Positions 25,302 to 33,750 of a stretch of 64,000 nucleotides of DNA are shown piece after piece (position 1 is the first letter of the stretch; each line of letters starts with the position of its first letter). Under the pieces are notes generated by a model. The model worked only from the letters and a program-made list of their open reading frames with translations. It had not been told where the DNA came from and did no database searches. A program made the position numbers and the translations under genes. The DNA comes from Streptomyces toyocaensis (GTDB lineage Bacteria > Actinomycetota > Actinomycetes > Streptomycetales > Streptomycetaceae): assembly GCF_000725125.1 (NCBI RefSeq), contig NZ_JFCB01000008.1, forward strand, positions 1 through 64,000. The letters are read 5' to 3'.

Positions 25302-27566
25302 GTGTCCCGCACCGCCCTTCGTGTCTGCCCCCTGTGCGAGGCCACCTGCGGCCTGACCCTCACCATCGAGGACGGCCGGGTCACCGGCGCCCGCGGCGAC
25401 CGCGACGACGTGTTCAGCAAGGGATTCATCTGCCCCAAGGGCGCCGCCTTCGGTGCCGTGGACTCCGACCCCGACCGGCTGCGCGCCCCGCTCGTCCGCG
25501 TCGACGGCGAACTGCGCGAGGCGACCTGGGAGGAGGCGTTCGACGCCGTGGCCGCGGGGATACGGCCCGTCGCCGAACGGCACGGACCGCATGCCGTCGG
25601 CGTCGTCCTCGGCAACCCCAACGTCCACACCGTGGCCGGCGCCCTCTACCCGCCCGTGCTGATCGGCGGGCTCGGCACCCGCAGCCTGTTCACCGCCTCC
25701 ACCGTCGACCAGATGCCCAAGCACGTCTCCAGCGGACTGCTCTTCGGTGACGCGAACCTCATCCCCGTGCCCGACCTCGACCGCACCGACCACCTCCTGC
25801 TGATCGGCGCCAACCCCCTGGAGTCCAACGGCAGTCTGTGCACCGCCCCCGACTTCCCCGGCCGGCTGAAGGCGCTCAGGGCCCGCGGCGGCACCCTCAC
25901 CGTCATCGATCCCCGCCGCACCCGCACCGCCCGCCTCGCCGACCGCCACCTCGCCATCCGCCCCGGCACCGACGCGCTGCTCCTCGCCGCGATGGCACAC
26001 ACCCTGTTCGACGAGGGCCCCGCCGACCTCGGGGAGCGGGCGCCGCACATCCGGGGCCAGGACGAACTCGCCGGGGTACTGGCCGACTTCACGCCCGAAG
26101 CGGTGTCCGGCGCCTGCGGCATCGACGCCGCCGTCATCCGCACCCTGGCCCGCGAACTCGCCGCCGCCCCCACCGCCGCCGTCTACGGCCGCATCGGCAG
26201 CTGCACCGTCCCGCACGGCACCCTCGCGAGCTGGCTCGTCGACGTCCTCAACATCCTCACCGGCAATCTCGACCGGCCCGGCGGTGCCCTCTTCCCACTG
26301 GCCGCCACCGACAGGACGCCCCGACCCGCCGGACCCGGCCGCGGCTTCGCCCTCGGACGCTGGCACTCCCGGGTGCGCCGGCACCCCGAGGCCAAGGGCG
26401 AACTGCCGCTGTCCGCCCTCGCCGAGGAGATCGACACCCCCACCGAGGAGGGCGAGCCGGTCCGCGCCCTGATCGCCGTCGCGGCCAACCCGGTGCTCTC
26501 CGCCCCGGACGGCGACCGGCTCGACAAGGCGCTCGGCTCACTGGACTTCATGGTGAGCGTCGACCCGTACCTCAACGAGACCTCACGCCACGCGGACGTC
26601 GTCCTGCCGCCGCCCCCGCCCGCGCAGAGCCCGCACCACGACTTCGCCTTCAACACCCTCGCCGTGCGCAACCAGGTCCGCTACACCCGCCCCGCCGTCC
26701 CCCTCGAGCCCGGCCGCATGGCCGAGACCGAGATCCTGGCCCGGCTGGTCCTGGCCGCCACCGGCCTGCACGGCGCCGACCCCGCCGCCGTGGACGCCAT
26801 GGTGATCGACCAGACCCTCGGCAAAGCGGTCCGCGACCCGCACTCCCCGGTGCACGGCCGCGACCAGCAGGAGCTCGCCGGCCTGCTCAGCGGCGAGAAC
26901 GGCCCCGAGCGGCGGCTGGACATGATGCTGCGCCTCGGCCCCTACGGCGACGGCTTCGGTGCCGACCCGGAGGGACTGACCCTGGACAGGCTGCTCGCCC
27001 ACCCGCACGGCATCGACCTCGGCCCCCTGCGCCCGCGTCTGCCGCAGCCGCTGAAGACCCGCAGCGGGCAGGTCGAGCTGCTGCCGGAGCCGATCGCCGC
27101 CGACCTCCCCCGGCTGCGGGCCGCCCTGGACGAACGTCCGGACGGGCTGGTCCTCGTCGGCCGCCGCCATCTGCGCTCCAACAACAGCTGGATGCACAAC
27201 GTGCCCGCCCTCACCGGCGGCTCCAACCGCTGTACCCTCCACCTCCACCCCGACGACGCCGGGCGCCTCGGCGTACGGGACGGACAGCAGGTACGCATCA
27301 AGGGTGCCGGGGGAGAGGTGACCGCCCCCGCGGAGGTCACCGACGCCGTACGCCGCGGCGTGGTGAGCCTGCCGCACGGCTGGGGGCACGACCGCCCCGG
27401 CACCCGCACCCGGCACGCCGCGGCCGATCCCGGCGCCAACGTCAACCAGCTCCTCGACGGCAGCCTCCTGGACCCGCTGTCGGGCAACGCCGTTCTGAAC
27501 GGCGTGCCCGTCGAGGTGGCCCCGGTTCCCGCCGTCGTGACCGAAACGTTCGACGCTCTGACCTGA
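25302..27566 (+). CDS. Molybdopterin (bis-MGD) oxidoreductase, formate dehydrogenase/nitrate reductase type
   Basis: A 754-residue catalytic subunit of the DMSO reductase superfamily. An N-terminal [4Fe-4S] cluster is bound by Cys9, Cys12, Cys16 and Cys44 (CPLCEATC ... ICPKG). Then follow the cofactor-binding domains (VGVVLGNPN, LLIGANPLESNGS, VIDPRRTRTARLAD) and the C-terminal molybdopterin dinucleotide-binding domain (LRSNNSWMHNVPAL, VSLPHGWGHDRPG, NVNQLLDG). No selenocysteine codon is seen. GTG at 25302 has GGGAGG upstream. There is no partner electron-transfer subunit or maturation gene beside it, so its donor and acceptor are unknown; cytoplasmic, as no Tat signal is present. Confidence 0.92.
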   Translation: MSRTALRVCPLCEATCGLTLTIEDGRVTGARGDRDDVFSKGFICPKGAAFGAVDSDPDRLRAPLVRVDGELREATWEEAFDAVAAGIRPVAERHGPHAVGVVLGNPNVHTVAGALYPPVLIGGLGTRSLFTASTVDQMPKHVSSGLLFGDANLIPVPDLDRTDHLLLIGANPLESNGSLCTAPDFPGRLKALRARGGTLTVIDPRRTRTARLADRHLAIRPGTDALLLAAMAHTLFDEGPADLGERAPHIRGQDELAGVLADFTPEAVSGACGIDAAVIRTLARELAAAPTAAVYGRIGSCTVPHGTLASWLVDVLNILTGNLDRPGGALFPLAATDRTPRPAGPGRGFALGRWHSRVRRHPEAKGELPLSALAEEIDTPTEEGEPVRALIAVAANPVLSAPDGDRLDKALGSLDFMVSVDPYLNETSRHADVVLPPPPPAQSPHHDFAFNTLAVRNQVRYTRPAVPLEPGRMAETEILARLVLAATGLHGADPAAVDAMVIDQTLGKAVRDPHSPVHGRDQQELAGLLSGENGPERRLDMMLRLGPYGDGFGADPEGLTLDRLLAHPHGIDLGPLRPRLPQPLKTRSGQVELLPEPIAADLPRLRAALDERPDGLVLVGRRHLRSNNSWMHNVPALTGGSNRCTLHLHPDDAGRLGVRDGQQVRIKGAGGEVTAPAEVTDAVRRGVVSLPHGWGHDRPGTRTRHAAADPGANVNQLLDGSLLDPLSGNAVLNGVPVEVAPVPAVVTETFDALT

Positions 27567-27636
27567 GCAAAGCTGTGACCTGGGGTTTTGCGCTTATTGC
27601 TCGCAGGCCGACGTCTTGCTGACGCGGCTTCGCCGC

Positions 27637-27692
27637 ACCTAACGTCGTCGCACCGCCGGCCCTGGTGGGATGTTCAAGGGCGAACGTTAGGT
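27637..27692 (+). promoter_or_regulatory. Inverted repeat / hairpin in the citrate transporter leader
   Basis: ACCTAACGT (27637-27645) pairs perfectly with ACGTTAGGT (27684-27692); the 38-base loop holds a further CACC/GGTG pairing. The right arm contains AGGT, the only ribosome-site-like sequence, and ends eight bases before the ATG at 27701, so folding would hide it. A separate small GCGGC-TTC-GCCGC hairpin precedes it at 27624-27636. Confidence 0.5.
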
Positions 27693-27700
27693 ATCCAGTC

Positions 27701-29134
27701 ATGCTGACCATCCTCGGCTTCGCCATGATCGCGACCTTCCTGGTCCTGATCATGGCGAAGAAGATGTCGCCGATCGCGGCGCTCGTGCTGATCCCCGCGC
27801 TGTTCTGTGTGTTCGTCGGCAAGGGCGCGCACCTCGGTGACTACGTCATCGACGGCGTGTCCAGCCTCGCCCCCACCGCGGCGATGCTCATGTTCGCGAT
27901 CGTCTACTTCGGTGTGATGATCGACGTCGGACTCTTCGACCCGATCGTCCGCGGGATCCTCAGGTTCTGCAGGGCGGATCCGATGCGGATCGTCGTCGGC
28001 ACCGCGGTGCTCGCCGCGATCGTGTCGCTGGACGGCGACGGATCCACCACCTTCATGATCACCGTCTCCGCGATGTACCCGCTGTACAAGCGCCTGAAGA
28101 TGAGCCTGGTGGTGATGACCGGTGTCGCCGCCATGGCCAACGGCGTGATGAACACCCTTCCCTGGGGCGGTCCGACGGCCCGTGCGGCGACCGCGCTGAA
28201 GCTCGACGCCAGCGACATCTTCGTGCCCATGATTCCCGCCCTGCTGGTCGGCCTGCTCGGCGTCTTCGTCCTGGCGTACGTGCTGGGACTGCGGGAGCGC
28301 AGGCGGCTGGGTGTGCTGACGCTGGACCGGGCGCCGGCCGAGGAGAAGGAGACCGTGCCGGTCGGTGGGGGGTCCGGGGCGGGTTCCGGCAGGGGCTCCA
28401 GGACGGCCGGCGGCTCCGGCGCCACAGCGGACACCGACGCGCTCGACGGCACCGCGAGTGGCGCGGAGGACGACGCGGAGGACCACGGGGACTTCCAGGG
28501 CCTCGACCCCGACCGCCCCACCCTGCGCCCGAAGCTCTACTGGTTCAACGCGCTGCTCACGGTGTCCCTGCTCACCGCCATGATCATGGAGTGGCTGCCG
28601 ATCCCGGTGCTGTTCCTGCTCGGCGCCGCGCTCGCGCTCTCCGTCAACTTCCCCCACATCCCCGACCAGAAGGCCCGTATCGCGGCCCACGCCGACAACG
28701 TCCTCAACGTCTCCGGCATGGTCTTCGCCGCCGCCGTGTTCACCGGCGTCCTCCAGGGCACCGGGATGGTCGACAGCATGGCCAGGTGGCTGGTGGACGT
28801 GGTCCCCGGCGGCCTGGGCCCGCACATGGCCCTCGTCACCGGGGTGCTGAGCCTGCCGCTGACGTACTTCATGTCCAACGACGGCTTCTACTTCGGGGTC
28901 CTGCCCGTGCTCGCCGAGGCCGGAGCGGCACACGGCGTCTCCCCGCTGGAGATGGCCCGTGCCTCCCTCGTCGGCCAGCCGCTGCACATGTCCAGCCCGC
29001 TCGTCCCCGCGGTGTACGTCCTGGTCGGCATGGCCAAGGTGGAGTTCGGCGACCACACGCGGTTCGTGGTCAAGTGGGCGGCCCTGACCTGCCTGCTGAT
29101 CCTCGGGGCCGGCTTCCTGTTCGGCATCGTCTGA
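27701..29134 (+). CDS. CitMHS family citrate-metal type transporter
   Basis: A 477-residue integral membrane protein of the CitM/CitH family, which imports divalent-metal-citrate complexes with protons. About 12 helices are visible (LTILGFAMIATFLVLIMAKKMSPIAALVLIPALFCVFVG at the start), with the conserved SLDGDGSTTFMITVSAMYPLYKRL near residue 110, MNTLPWGGPTARAA, and TYFMSNDGFYFGVLPVLAE near the C-terminus. A long charged, Gly/Ser-rich cytoplasmic loop (about residues 218-280) splits the two halves. Expression may be limited by the hairpin just upstream. Confidence 0.92.
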   Translation: MLTILGFAMIATFLVLIMAKKMSPIAALVLIPALFCVFVGKGAHLGDYVIDGVSSLAPTAAMLMFAIVYFGVMIDVGLFDPIVRGILRFCRADPMRIVVGTAVLAAIVSLDGDGSTTFMITVSAMYPLYKRLKMSLVVMTGVAAMANGVMNTLPWGGPTARAATALKLDASDIFVPMIPALLVGLLGVFVLAYVLGLRERRRLGVLTLDRAPAEEKETVPVGGGSGAGSGRGSRTAGGSGATADTDALDGTASGAEDDAEDHGDFQGLDPDRPTLRPKLYWFNALLTVSLLTAMIMEWLPIPVLFLLGAALALSVNFPHIPDQKARIAAHADNVLNVSGMVFAAAVFTGVLQGTGMVDSMARWLVDVVPGGLGPHMALVTGVLSLPLTYFMSNDGFYFGVLPVLAEAGAAHGVSPLEMARASLVGQPLHMSSPLVPAVYVLVGMAKVEFGDHTRFVVKWAALTCLLILGAGFLFGIV

Positions 29135-29165
29135 GCCCCGTACACCTGAAGGGAGGGAGCCGGTC

Positions 29166-30395
29166 ATGGCGCCCGGTGGGAACCGCGGCTGGCTGCTCCG
29201 CCTCGTCATCGCCTTCGGCTTCGCCCAGGGGGCGGTGTCGATGGCCCGGCCCGCCGTCTCCTACCGGGCGCTGGCACTGGGCGCGGACGAGCGGGCGGTC
29301 GGGGTGATCGCGGGCGTGTACGCGCTGCTCCCGCTGTTCGTCGCCGTACCGCTCGGCCGGCGCACCGACCGCGGCCGCTGCGCGCCCCTGCTGCCGGCCG
29401 GCGTGGTGCTCATCTCCGGTGGCTGCGCGCTGAGCGGCATCGCCGGCTCGCTGGGGACGATGGCCCTGTGGAGCGGGGTGATGGGCCTGGGACACCTCTG
29501 CTTCGTCATCGGCGCCCAGTCGCTCGTCGCACGCCAGTCCGCACCTCACGAACAGGATCGCAACTTCGGCCACTTCGCCATCGGCGCCTCGCTCGGACAG
29601 TTGGCCGGGCCCGTCGCGGCGGGCGCGCTGATCGGCGCGGACATGGCCCGTACCAGTGCGTTCGCCCTGCTGGCCGCGGGAGCGGGCGGGGCGCTCGCCC
29701 TCACCTCCCTGTGGCGCACGGAGCTCCCGGCGGTCCCGGCGTCCCGGACCGCGCCGGGCGCACGGGTGCCGGTGCGCGGCATCCTGCGCGCCCGGGGCGT
29801 CCCCGCGGGCATCCTGGTCAGCCTGGCGGTGCTGTCCGCGACCGACATCCTCACCGCCTACCTCCCGGTGCTCGGCGAGCACCGGGGCATCGACCCGGCC
29901 GTCGTCGGCCTGTTGCTGAGCCTGCGCGCGGCGGCCACGATCGCCTGCCGGCTGGTGCTCACACCCCTGCTGCGGCTGCTCGGCCGCACGGCGCTGCTGA
30001 CGGTCACCTGTCTGCTGGCGGCGCTGCTGTGCGCGGGCGTCGCGGTGCCGGTGCCGGTCTGGGCGCTGGCGCTCGTCCTGGCCGCCCTGGGCTTCTGCCT
30101 GGGCGTCGGCCAGCCGCTCTCCATGACGACGGTCGTCCAGGCCGCTCCGGCCGGGGCCCGCTCCACCGCCCTCGCCCTGCGCCTGACCGGCAACCGGCTG
30201 GGGCAGGCCGCCGCGCCCGCGGGGGCGGGCCTGATCGCGGGCGTCGCGGGCGTGGCGGCGCCGTTCGTGACGCTGGGCGCGCTGCTCCTGCTGTCCTCGG
30301 GCGTCGCCCTGAGCACTCCGTCCGGCCCCGCGGAGGACCGGCCGCCCGGCCGGAAAGGGAGCCGGGCCCGTCCCCGGTGCCGTACGACTCGCTGA
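29166..30395 (+). CDS. MFS transporter
   Basis: A 409-residue major facilitator with 12 predicted helices and the loop motif LGRRTDRGR between helices 2 and 3. The start MAPGGNRGWLLRLVIAFGFAQGAVSMARPAVSYRAL is typical; ATG at 29166 lies 32 bases after the CitMHS stop behind GAAGGGAGGG, so the two transporters are probably cotranscribed. Substrate not evident. The C-terminal 30 residues are a basic hydrophilic tail. Confidence 0.9.
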   Translation: MAPGGNRGWLLRLVIAFGFAQGAVSMARPAVSYRALALGADERAVGVIAGVYALLPLFVAVPLGRRTDRGRCAPLLPAGVVLISGGCALSGIAGSLGTMALWSGVMGLGHLCFVIGAQSLVARQSAPHEQDRNFGHFAIGASLGQLAGPVAAGALIGADMARTSAFALLAAGAGGALALTSLWRTELPAVPASRTAPGARVPVRGILRARGVPAGILVSLAVLSATDILTAYLPVLGEHRGIDPAVVGLLLSLRAAATIACRLVLTPLLRLLGRTALLTVTCLLAALLCAGVAVPVPVWALALVLAALGFCLGVGQPLSMTTVVQAAPAGARSTALALRLTGNRLGQAAAPAGAGLIAGVAGVAAPFVTLGALLLLSSGVALSTPSGPAEDRPPGRKGSRARPRCRTTR

Positions 30396-30498
30396 GGGGA
30401 CCGCGGGCGGCGCGCGCGTACGGCAGGATGGCACGGATCGCACACCAGTACGGGCGCGCACCGATGACCGGGTGCCGTGTGCCCACGAGGGGGACCTC

Positions 30499-30690
30499 AT
30501 GCTTCTTCTTGTCCTGTCCGGAGTTCTCGTCGTCGTCGCCGGGGGATGCGCCTGCGTGGTCTGGGCCGCGCGGGGCGGCCCGCGCTGGGCGCGGGGTGCG
30601 GCGAGGGCGACCCTGGCGGCGGGTGAACTGCTCCGGGCCGGCCGTTCGCGCGGCGGCTCCGCGAACGGCGACGACGGCGGGGACGACTGA
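30499..30690 (+). CDS. Small single-pass membrane protein, 63 aa
   Basis: A 63-residue protein with one N-terminal membrane helix (MLLLVLSGVLVVVAGGCACVVW), an Arg/Ala-rich middle and an acidic tail ending GDDGGDD. ATG at 30499 has GAGGGGGA seven bases upstream. Unknown function; it stands alone between the MFS and ABC ATPase genes. Confidence 0.6.
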   Translation: MLLLVLSGVLVVVAGGCACVVWAARGGPRWARGAARATLAAGELLRAGRSRGGSANGDDGGDD

Positions 30691-30898
30691 CGCGGAACCC
30701 GTGGCGGCCGGCCGTCCCACGCGCCGAATCCGGACGTCCGCTTTCTCACGGATCGGATGAAGCGCCGAGATCCCGTCCGGCGTCTTCCCCCGGCCGCCTA
30801 CATTCCGTTAGCTTCCGTGACTCACGCGCCCCGTACGACCCGTACGAGGCGTCCGACCGCGGAGCACCAGCGCCCTGACCAGCCCCCGGGGGCCCCTC

Positions 30899-32239
30899 AT
30901 GACACGCGCCATCACCCTGCACGACGTCAGCAAGGCATACACGCGAGGCGTCCGCGTGGTGGACCGGCTGTCGCTGGACATCGCGCCGGGGGAGTTCCTC
31001 GTCCTGCTCGGCCCCTCGGGCTGCGGCAAGTCCACCGTGCTCAGGATGATCGCCGGACTGGAGGACATCGACGAGGGCCTGCTCTTCCTCGACGGCGAGT
31101 ACGGCAACGACCTGCCGCCGTCCGAACGGGACATGGCGATGGTGTTCCAGAACTTCGCCCTTTACCCGAGCATGACCAGCCGCGACAACATCGGCTTCCC
31201 GCTGCGCATCGAGGCCCCCGGCGCCGACCCCGCCCCGCGGGTGGACGCCACCGCCCGGATGCTCGGGATCGAGGACCTCCTCGACCGCTTCCCGGCCCAG
31301 CTCTCCGGCGGCGAACGCCAGCGGGTCGCCATGGGCCGGGCCATCGCCCGCCACCCCTCCGCCTTCCTGATGGACGAGCCGCTGTCCAACCTGGACGCCA
31401 AACTCCGCAACCATCTGCGCGCCGAGATCGCCCAGCTCACCCGCGAACTGGGCGTCACGACCGTCTACGTCACCCACGACCAGTCCGAGGCGATGTCGCT
31501 CGGGGACCGGGTGGCCGTCCTGCGCGGGGGTGTCCTGCAGCAGGTCGACACCCCGCGCACGGTGTACGCGCTGCCGAACAACGTCTTCGTCGCCGCGTTC
31601 ATCGGCACGCCGCGCATCAACCTGCTGCGCGGCCTGGTGCGCGCGCCACTGGACGGGGCGATGACCATCAGCCTGGGCAAGCAGTTCCTGCGGCTGCCCG
31701 AACCGCTGTCCCTGGATCACCAGTTGCTCCGGGTGCAGCAGGGCCGCGAGGTCATCGTGGGGCTGCGCTCGGAGGCGGTACGGATCGCCAAGCCGTCCGC
31801 CGCCCGGCCCGGCGAGGTGGCCCTCACCGGCCTGGTGGAGCATCTGGAGTTCCAGGGCCACGAGGTGCTCGTCCACTTCAACACCGGCTCCCGCCCCGCC
31901 GTCGTGCCCGAGCTGGAGGCCCCCCGGCAGAGATCCGACCGCCCGGCCAGGCGCCGCCGGCGCGAGGGCACGGTCCTGGAGCGCCTGCGGGAACGGGCGG
32001 GCGCGCTGCGTGCCGGGTCCGTGGCGACGCTGGACGAGCCCGGACGGCAGGACCCGGCACCCGCCCCGGCCGAACCGCGTGTCGCAGGTGACCTGATCGT
32101 CCGCACCACGCCGGACATCCGGCTCCGGCAGGGCATGCAGGTACCCCTGCTGGTCGATCTCGCCCACCTGTTCGTCTTCGACCAGCACGGTGAACGGATC
32201 TGCCCGAACCCGGAGCGGCTGCCCGAGCTGGAGGAGTGA
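30899..32239 (+). CDS. Carbohydrate ABC transporter ATPase, MsiK/UgpC-like
   Basis: A 446-residue ATPase of the sugar-importer (CUT1) type: Walker A GPSGCGKS (38-45), Q-loop MVFQNFALYPSM, signature LSGGERQRVAMGRA, Walker B AFLMDEPLSNLDAKLR, H-loop VTHDQSEAMSLGDR. The C-terminal TOBE part is interrupted by about 55 hydrophilic residues rich in Arg, Ala and Pro (from APRQRSDRPARRRRREGT), which normal MsiK proteins (about 375 residues) lack. No permease or binding-protein genes are nearby, so it probably serves remote importers, as MsiK does. Confidence 0.9.
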   Translation: MTRAITLHDVSKAYTRGVRVVDRLSLDIAPGEFLVLLGPSGCGKSTVLRMIAGLEDIDEGLLFLDGEYGNDLPPSERDMAMVFQNFALYPSMTSRDNIGFPLRIEAPGADPAPRVDATARMLGIEDLLDRFPAQLSGGERQRVAMGRAIARHPSAFLMDEPLSNLDAKLRNHLRAEIAQLTRELGVTTVYVTHDQSEAMSLGDRVAVLRGGVLQQVDTPRTVYALPNNVFVAAFIGTPRINLLRGLVRAPLDGAMTISLGKQFLRLPEPLSLDHQLLRVQQGREVIVGLRSEAVRIAKPSAARPGEVALTGLVEHLEFQGHEVLVHFNTGSRPAVVPELEAPRQRSDRPARRRRREGTVLERLRERAGALRAGSVATLDEPGRQDPAPAPAEPRVAGDLIVRTTPDIRLRQGMQVPLLVDLAHLFVFDQHGERICPNPERLPELEE

Positions 32240-32272
32240 CACCGTCGCGCGGGCGTCCCCCTGGCGCCGGAA

Positions 32273-32290
32273 AACTATCATCGCTAGTTT
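32273..32290. promoter_or_regulatory. Operator-like palindrome upstream of aldehyde dehydrogenase
   Basis: AACTATCATCGCTAGTTT is an imperfect palindrome 56-73 bases before the ATG at 32346. It matches the site at 37523-37540 in 14 of 18 positions, including all symmetric outer bases. Confidence 0.55.
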
Positions 32291-32345
32291 AGGGTCCGGA
32301 CGACGTGAGCAGTCCTACCCCGACGCCCGCCCCGGAGGAAGCGCG

Positions 32346-33734
32346 ATGAAGGCATACGACGGCATGTACATCGACGGCGCCTGGCGCCCGGCCGCCGGGC
32401 CGGACGTGATCGAGGTGGTGAACCCGGCCGACGAGCAGGTGATCGCCTCCGTCCCCGCGGGCACCGTGGAGGACGTCGACGCCGCGGTGCGCGCCGCCCG
32501 CGCGGCCCTCCCGGGCTGGGCGGCCACCCCGCCCGCCGAGCGCGCCGCCCGCCTGGCCGCCCTCCGGGACGTGCTGATCGCCCGGCAGGACGAGATCGCC
32601 GGGACGGTCACCGCCGAACTCGGCTCGCCCCTGAAGCTCTCGCAGACCGTCCACGCCGGCGTGCCGGTCGCGGTCGCGGGCTCGTACGCCGAGCTGGCGG
32701 CGACGTACGCCTTCGAGGAGCGGGTGGGCAACTCGACCGTCCTCCACGAACCGGTGGGTGTGGTCGGGGCGATCACCCCCTGGAACTACCCCCTCCACCA
32801 GATCGTCGCCAAGACCGCCCCCGCCCTCGCGGCCGGCTGCACCCTCGTCGTCAAGCCCGCCGAGGACACCCCGCTGGTCGCCCGGCTCTTCGCGGAGGCC
32901 GTGCACGAGGCGGGCGTTCCGGCCGGCGTGTTCAACCTCGTCACCGGCCTCGGCCCGGTGGCCGGCCAGGCCCTCGCCGAGCACCCGGACGTCGACCTCG
33001 TCTCCTTCACCGGCTCCACCGCCGTCGGCCGCCGCATCGGCGCGATCGCCACGGGCATGGTGAAGAAGGTCGCCCTCGAACTCGGCGGCAAGTCCGCCAA
33101 CGTCATCCTGCCGAGCGCCGACCTGGCCCGTGCCGTCAACGTCGGCGTCGCCAACGTGATGTCCAACTCCGGCCAGACGTGCAGCGCCTGGACCCGCATG
33201 CTCGTCCACCGCGACCGGTACGAGGAGGCCGTGGAACTCGCCGCGGCCGCCGCCGCCAAGTACGGCGACCGCATCGGCCCCGTGGTCAACGGGCGGCAGC
33301 GGGACCGGGTGCGCGGCTACATCGAGAAGGGCGTCGCCGAGGGTGCCCGCCTGGTCGCGGGGGGCCCCGAGGCCCCCCGGGAGAGGGGCTACTGGGTCAG
33401 TCCGACCGTCTTCGCCGACGTCACCCCGGACATGACCATCGCCCAGGAGGAGATCTTCGGCCCTGTCCTGTCCGTCCTGCGCTACGACGACGAGGACGAC
33501 GCCCTGCGCATCGCCAACGGCACCGTCTACGGCCTCGCCGGTGCCGTCTGGGCCGGTGACGAGGCGGAGGCGGTGGCCTTCGCCCGCCGCATGGACACCG
33601 GCCAGGTCGACATCAACGGCGGCCGCTTCAACCCGCTCGCGCCCTTCGGCGGCTACAAGCAGTCGGGCGTCGGCCGTGAACTCGGCGCCCACGGCCTCAC
33701 CGAGTACCTCCAGACCAAGTCCCTCCAGTTCTAA
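32346..33734 (+). CDS. NAD(P)-dependent aldehyde dehydrogenase
   Basis: A 462-residue ALDH superfamily enzyme oxidising an aldehyde to the acid. Asn147 (TPWNYP), Lys170 (VVKPAEDTP), Glu245 (LELGGKSAN) and the nucleophile Cys279 (SNSGQTCSAW) are present, plus the C-terminal NGGRFNPLAPFGGYKQSG. ATG at 32346 has GGAGGAA upstream. An alcohol dehydrogenase gene follows after 16 bases, so the pair would take an alcohol through the aldehyde to the acid. Confidence 0.94.
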   Translation: MKAYDGMYIDGAWRPAAGPDVIEVVNPADEQVIASVPAGTVEDVDAAVRAARAALPGWAATPPAERAARLAALRDVLIARQDEIAGTVTAELGSPLKLSQTVHAGVPVAVAGSYAELAATYAFEERVGNSTVLHEPVGVVGAITPWNYPLHQIVAKTAPALAAGCTLVVKPAEDTPLVARLFAEAVHEAGVPAGVFNLVTGLGPVAGQALAEHPDVDLVSFTGSTAVGRRIGAIATGMVKKVALELGGKSANVILPSADLARAVNVGVANVMSNSGQTCSAWTRMLVHRDRYEEAVELAAAAAAKYGDRIGPVVNGRQRDRVRGYIEKGVAEGARLVAGGPEAPRERGYWVSPTVFADVTPDMTIAQEEIFGPVLSVLRYDDEDDALRIANGTVYGLAGAVWAGDEAEAVAFARRMDTGQVDINGGRFNPLAPFGGYKQSGVGRELGAHGLTEYLQTKSLQF

Positions 33735-33750
33735 GGGAGTCGTCACCGCC

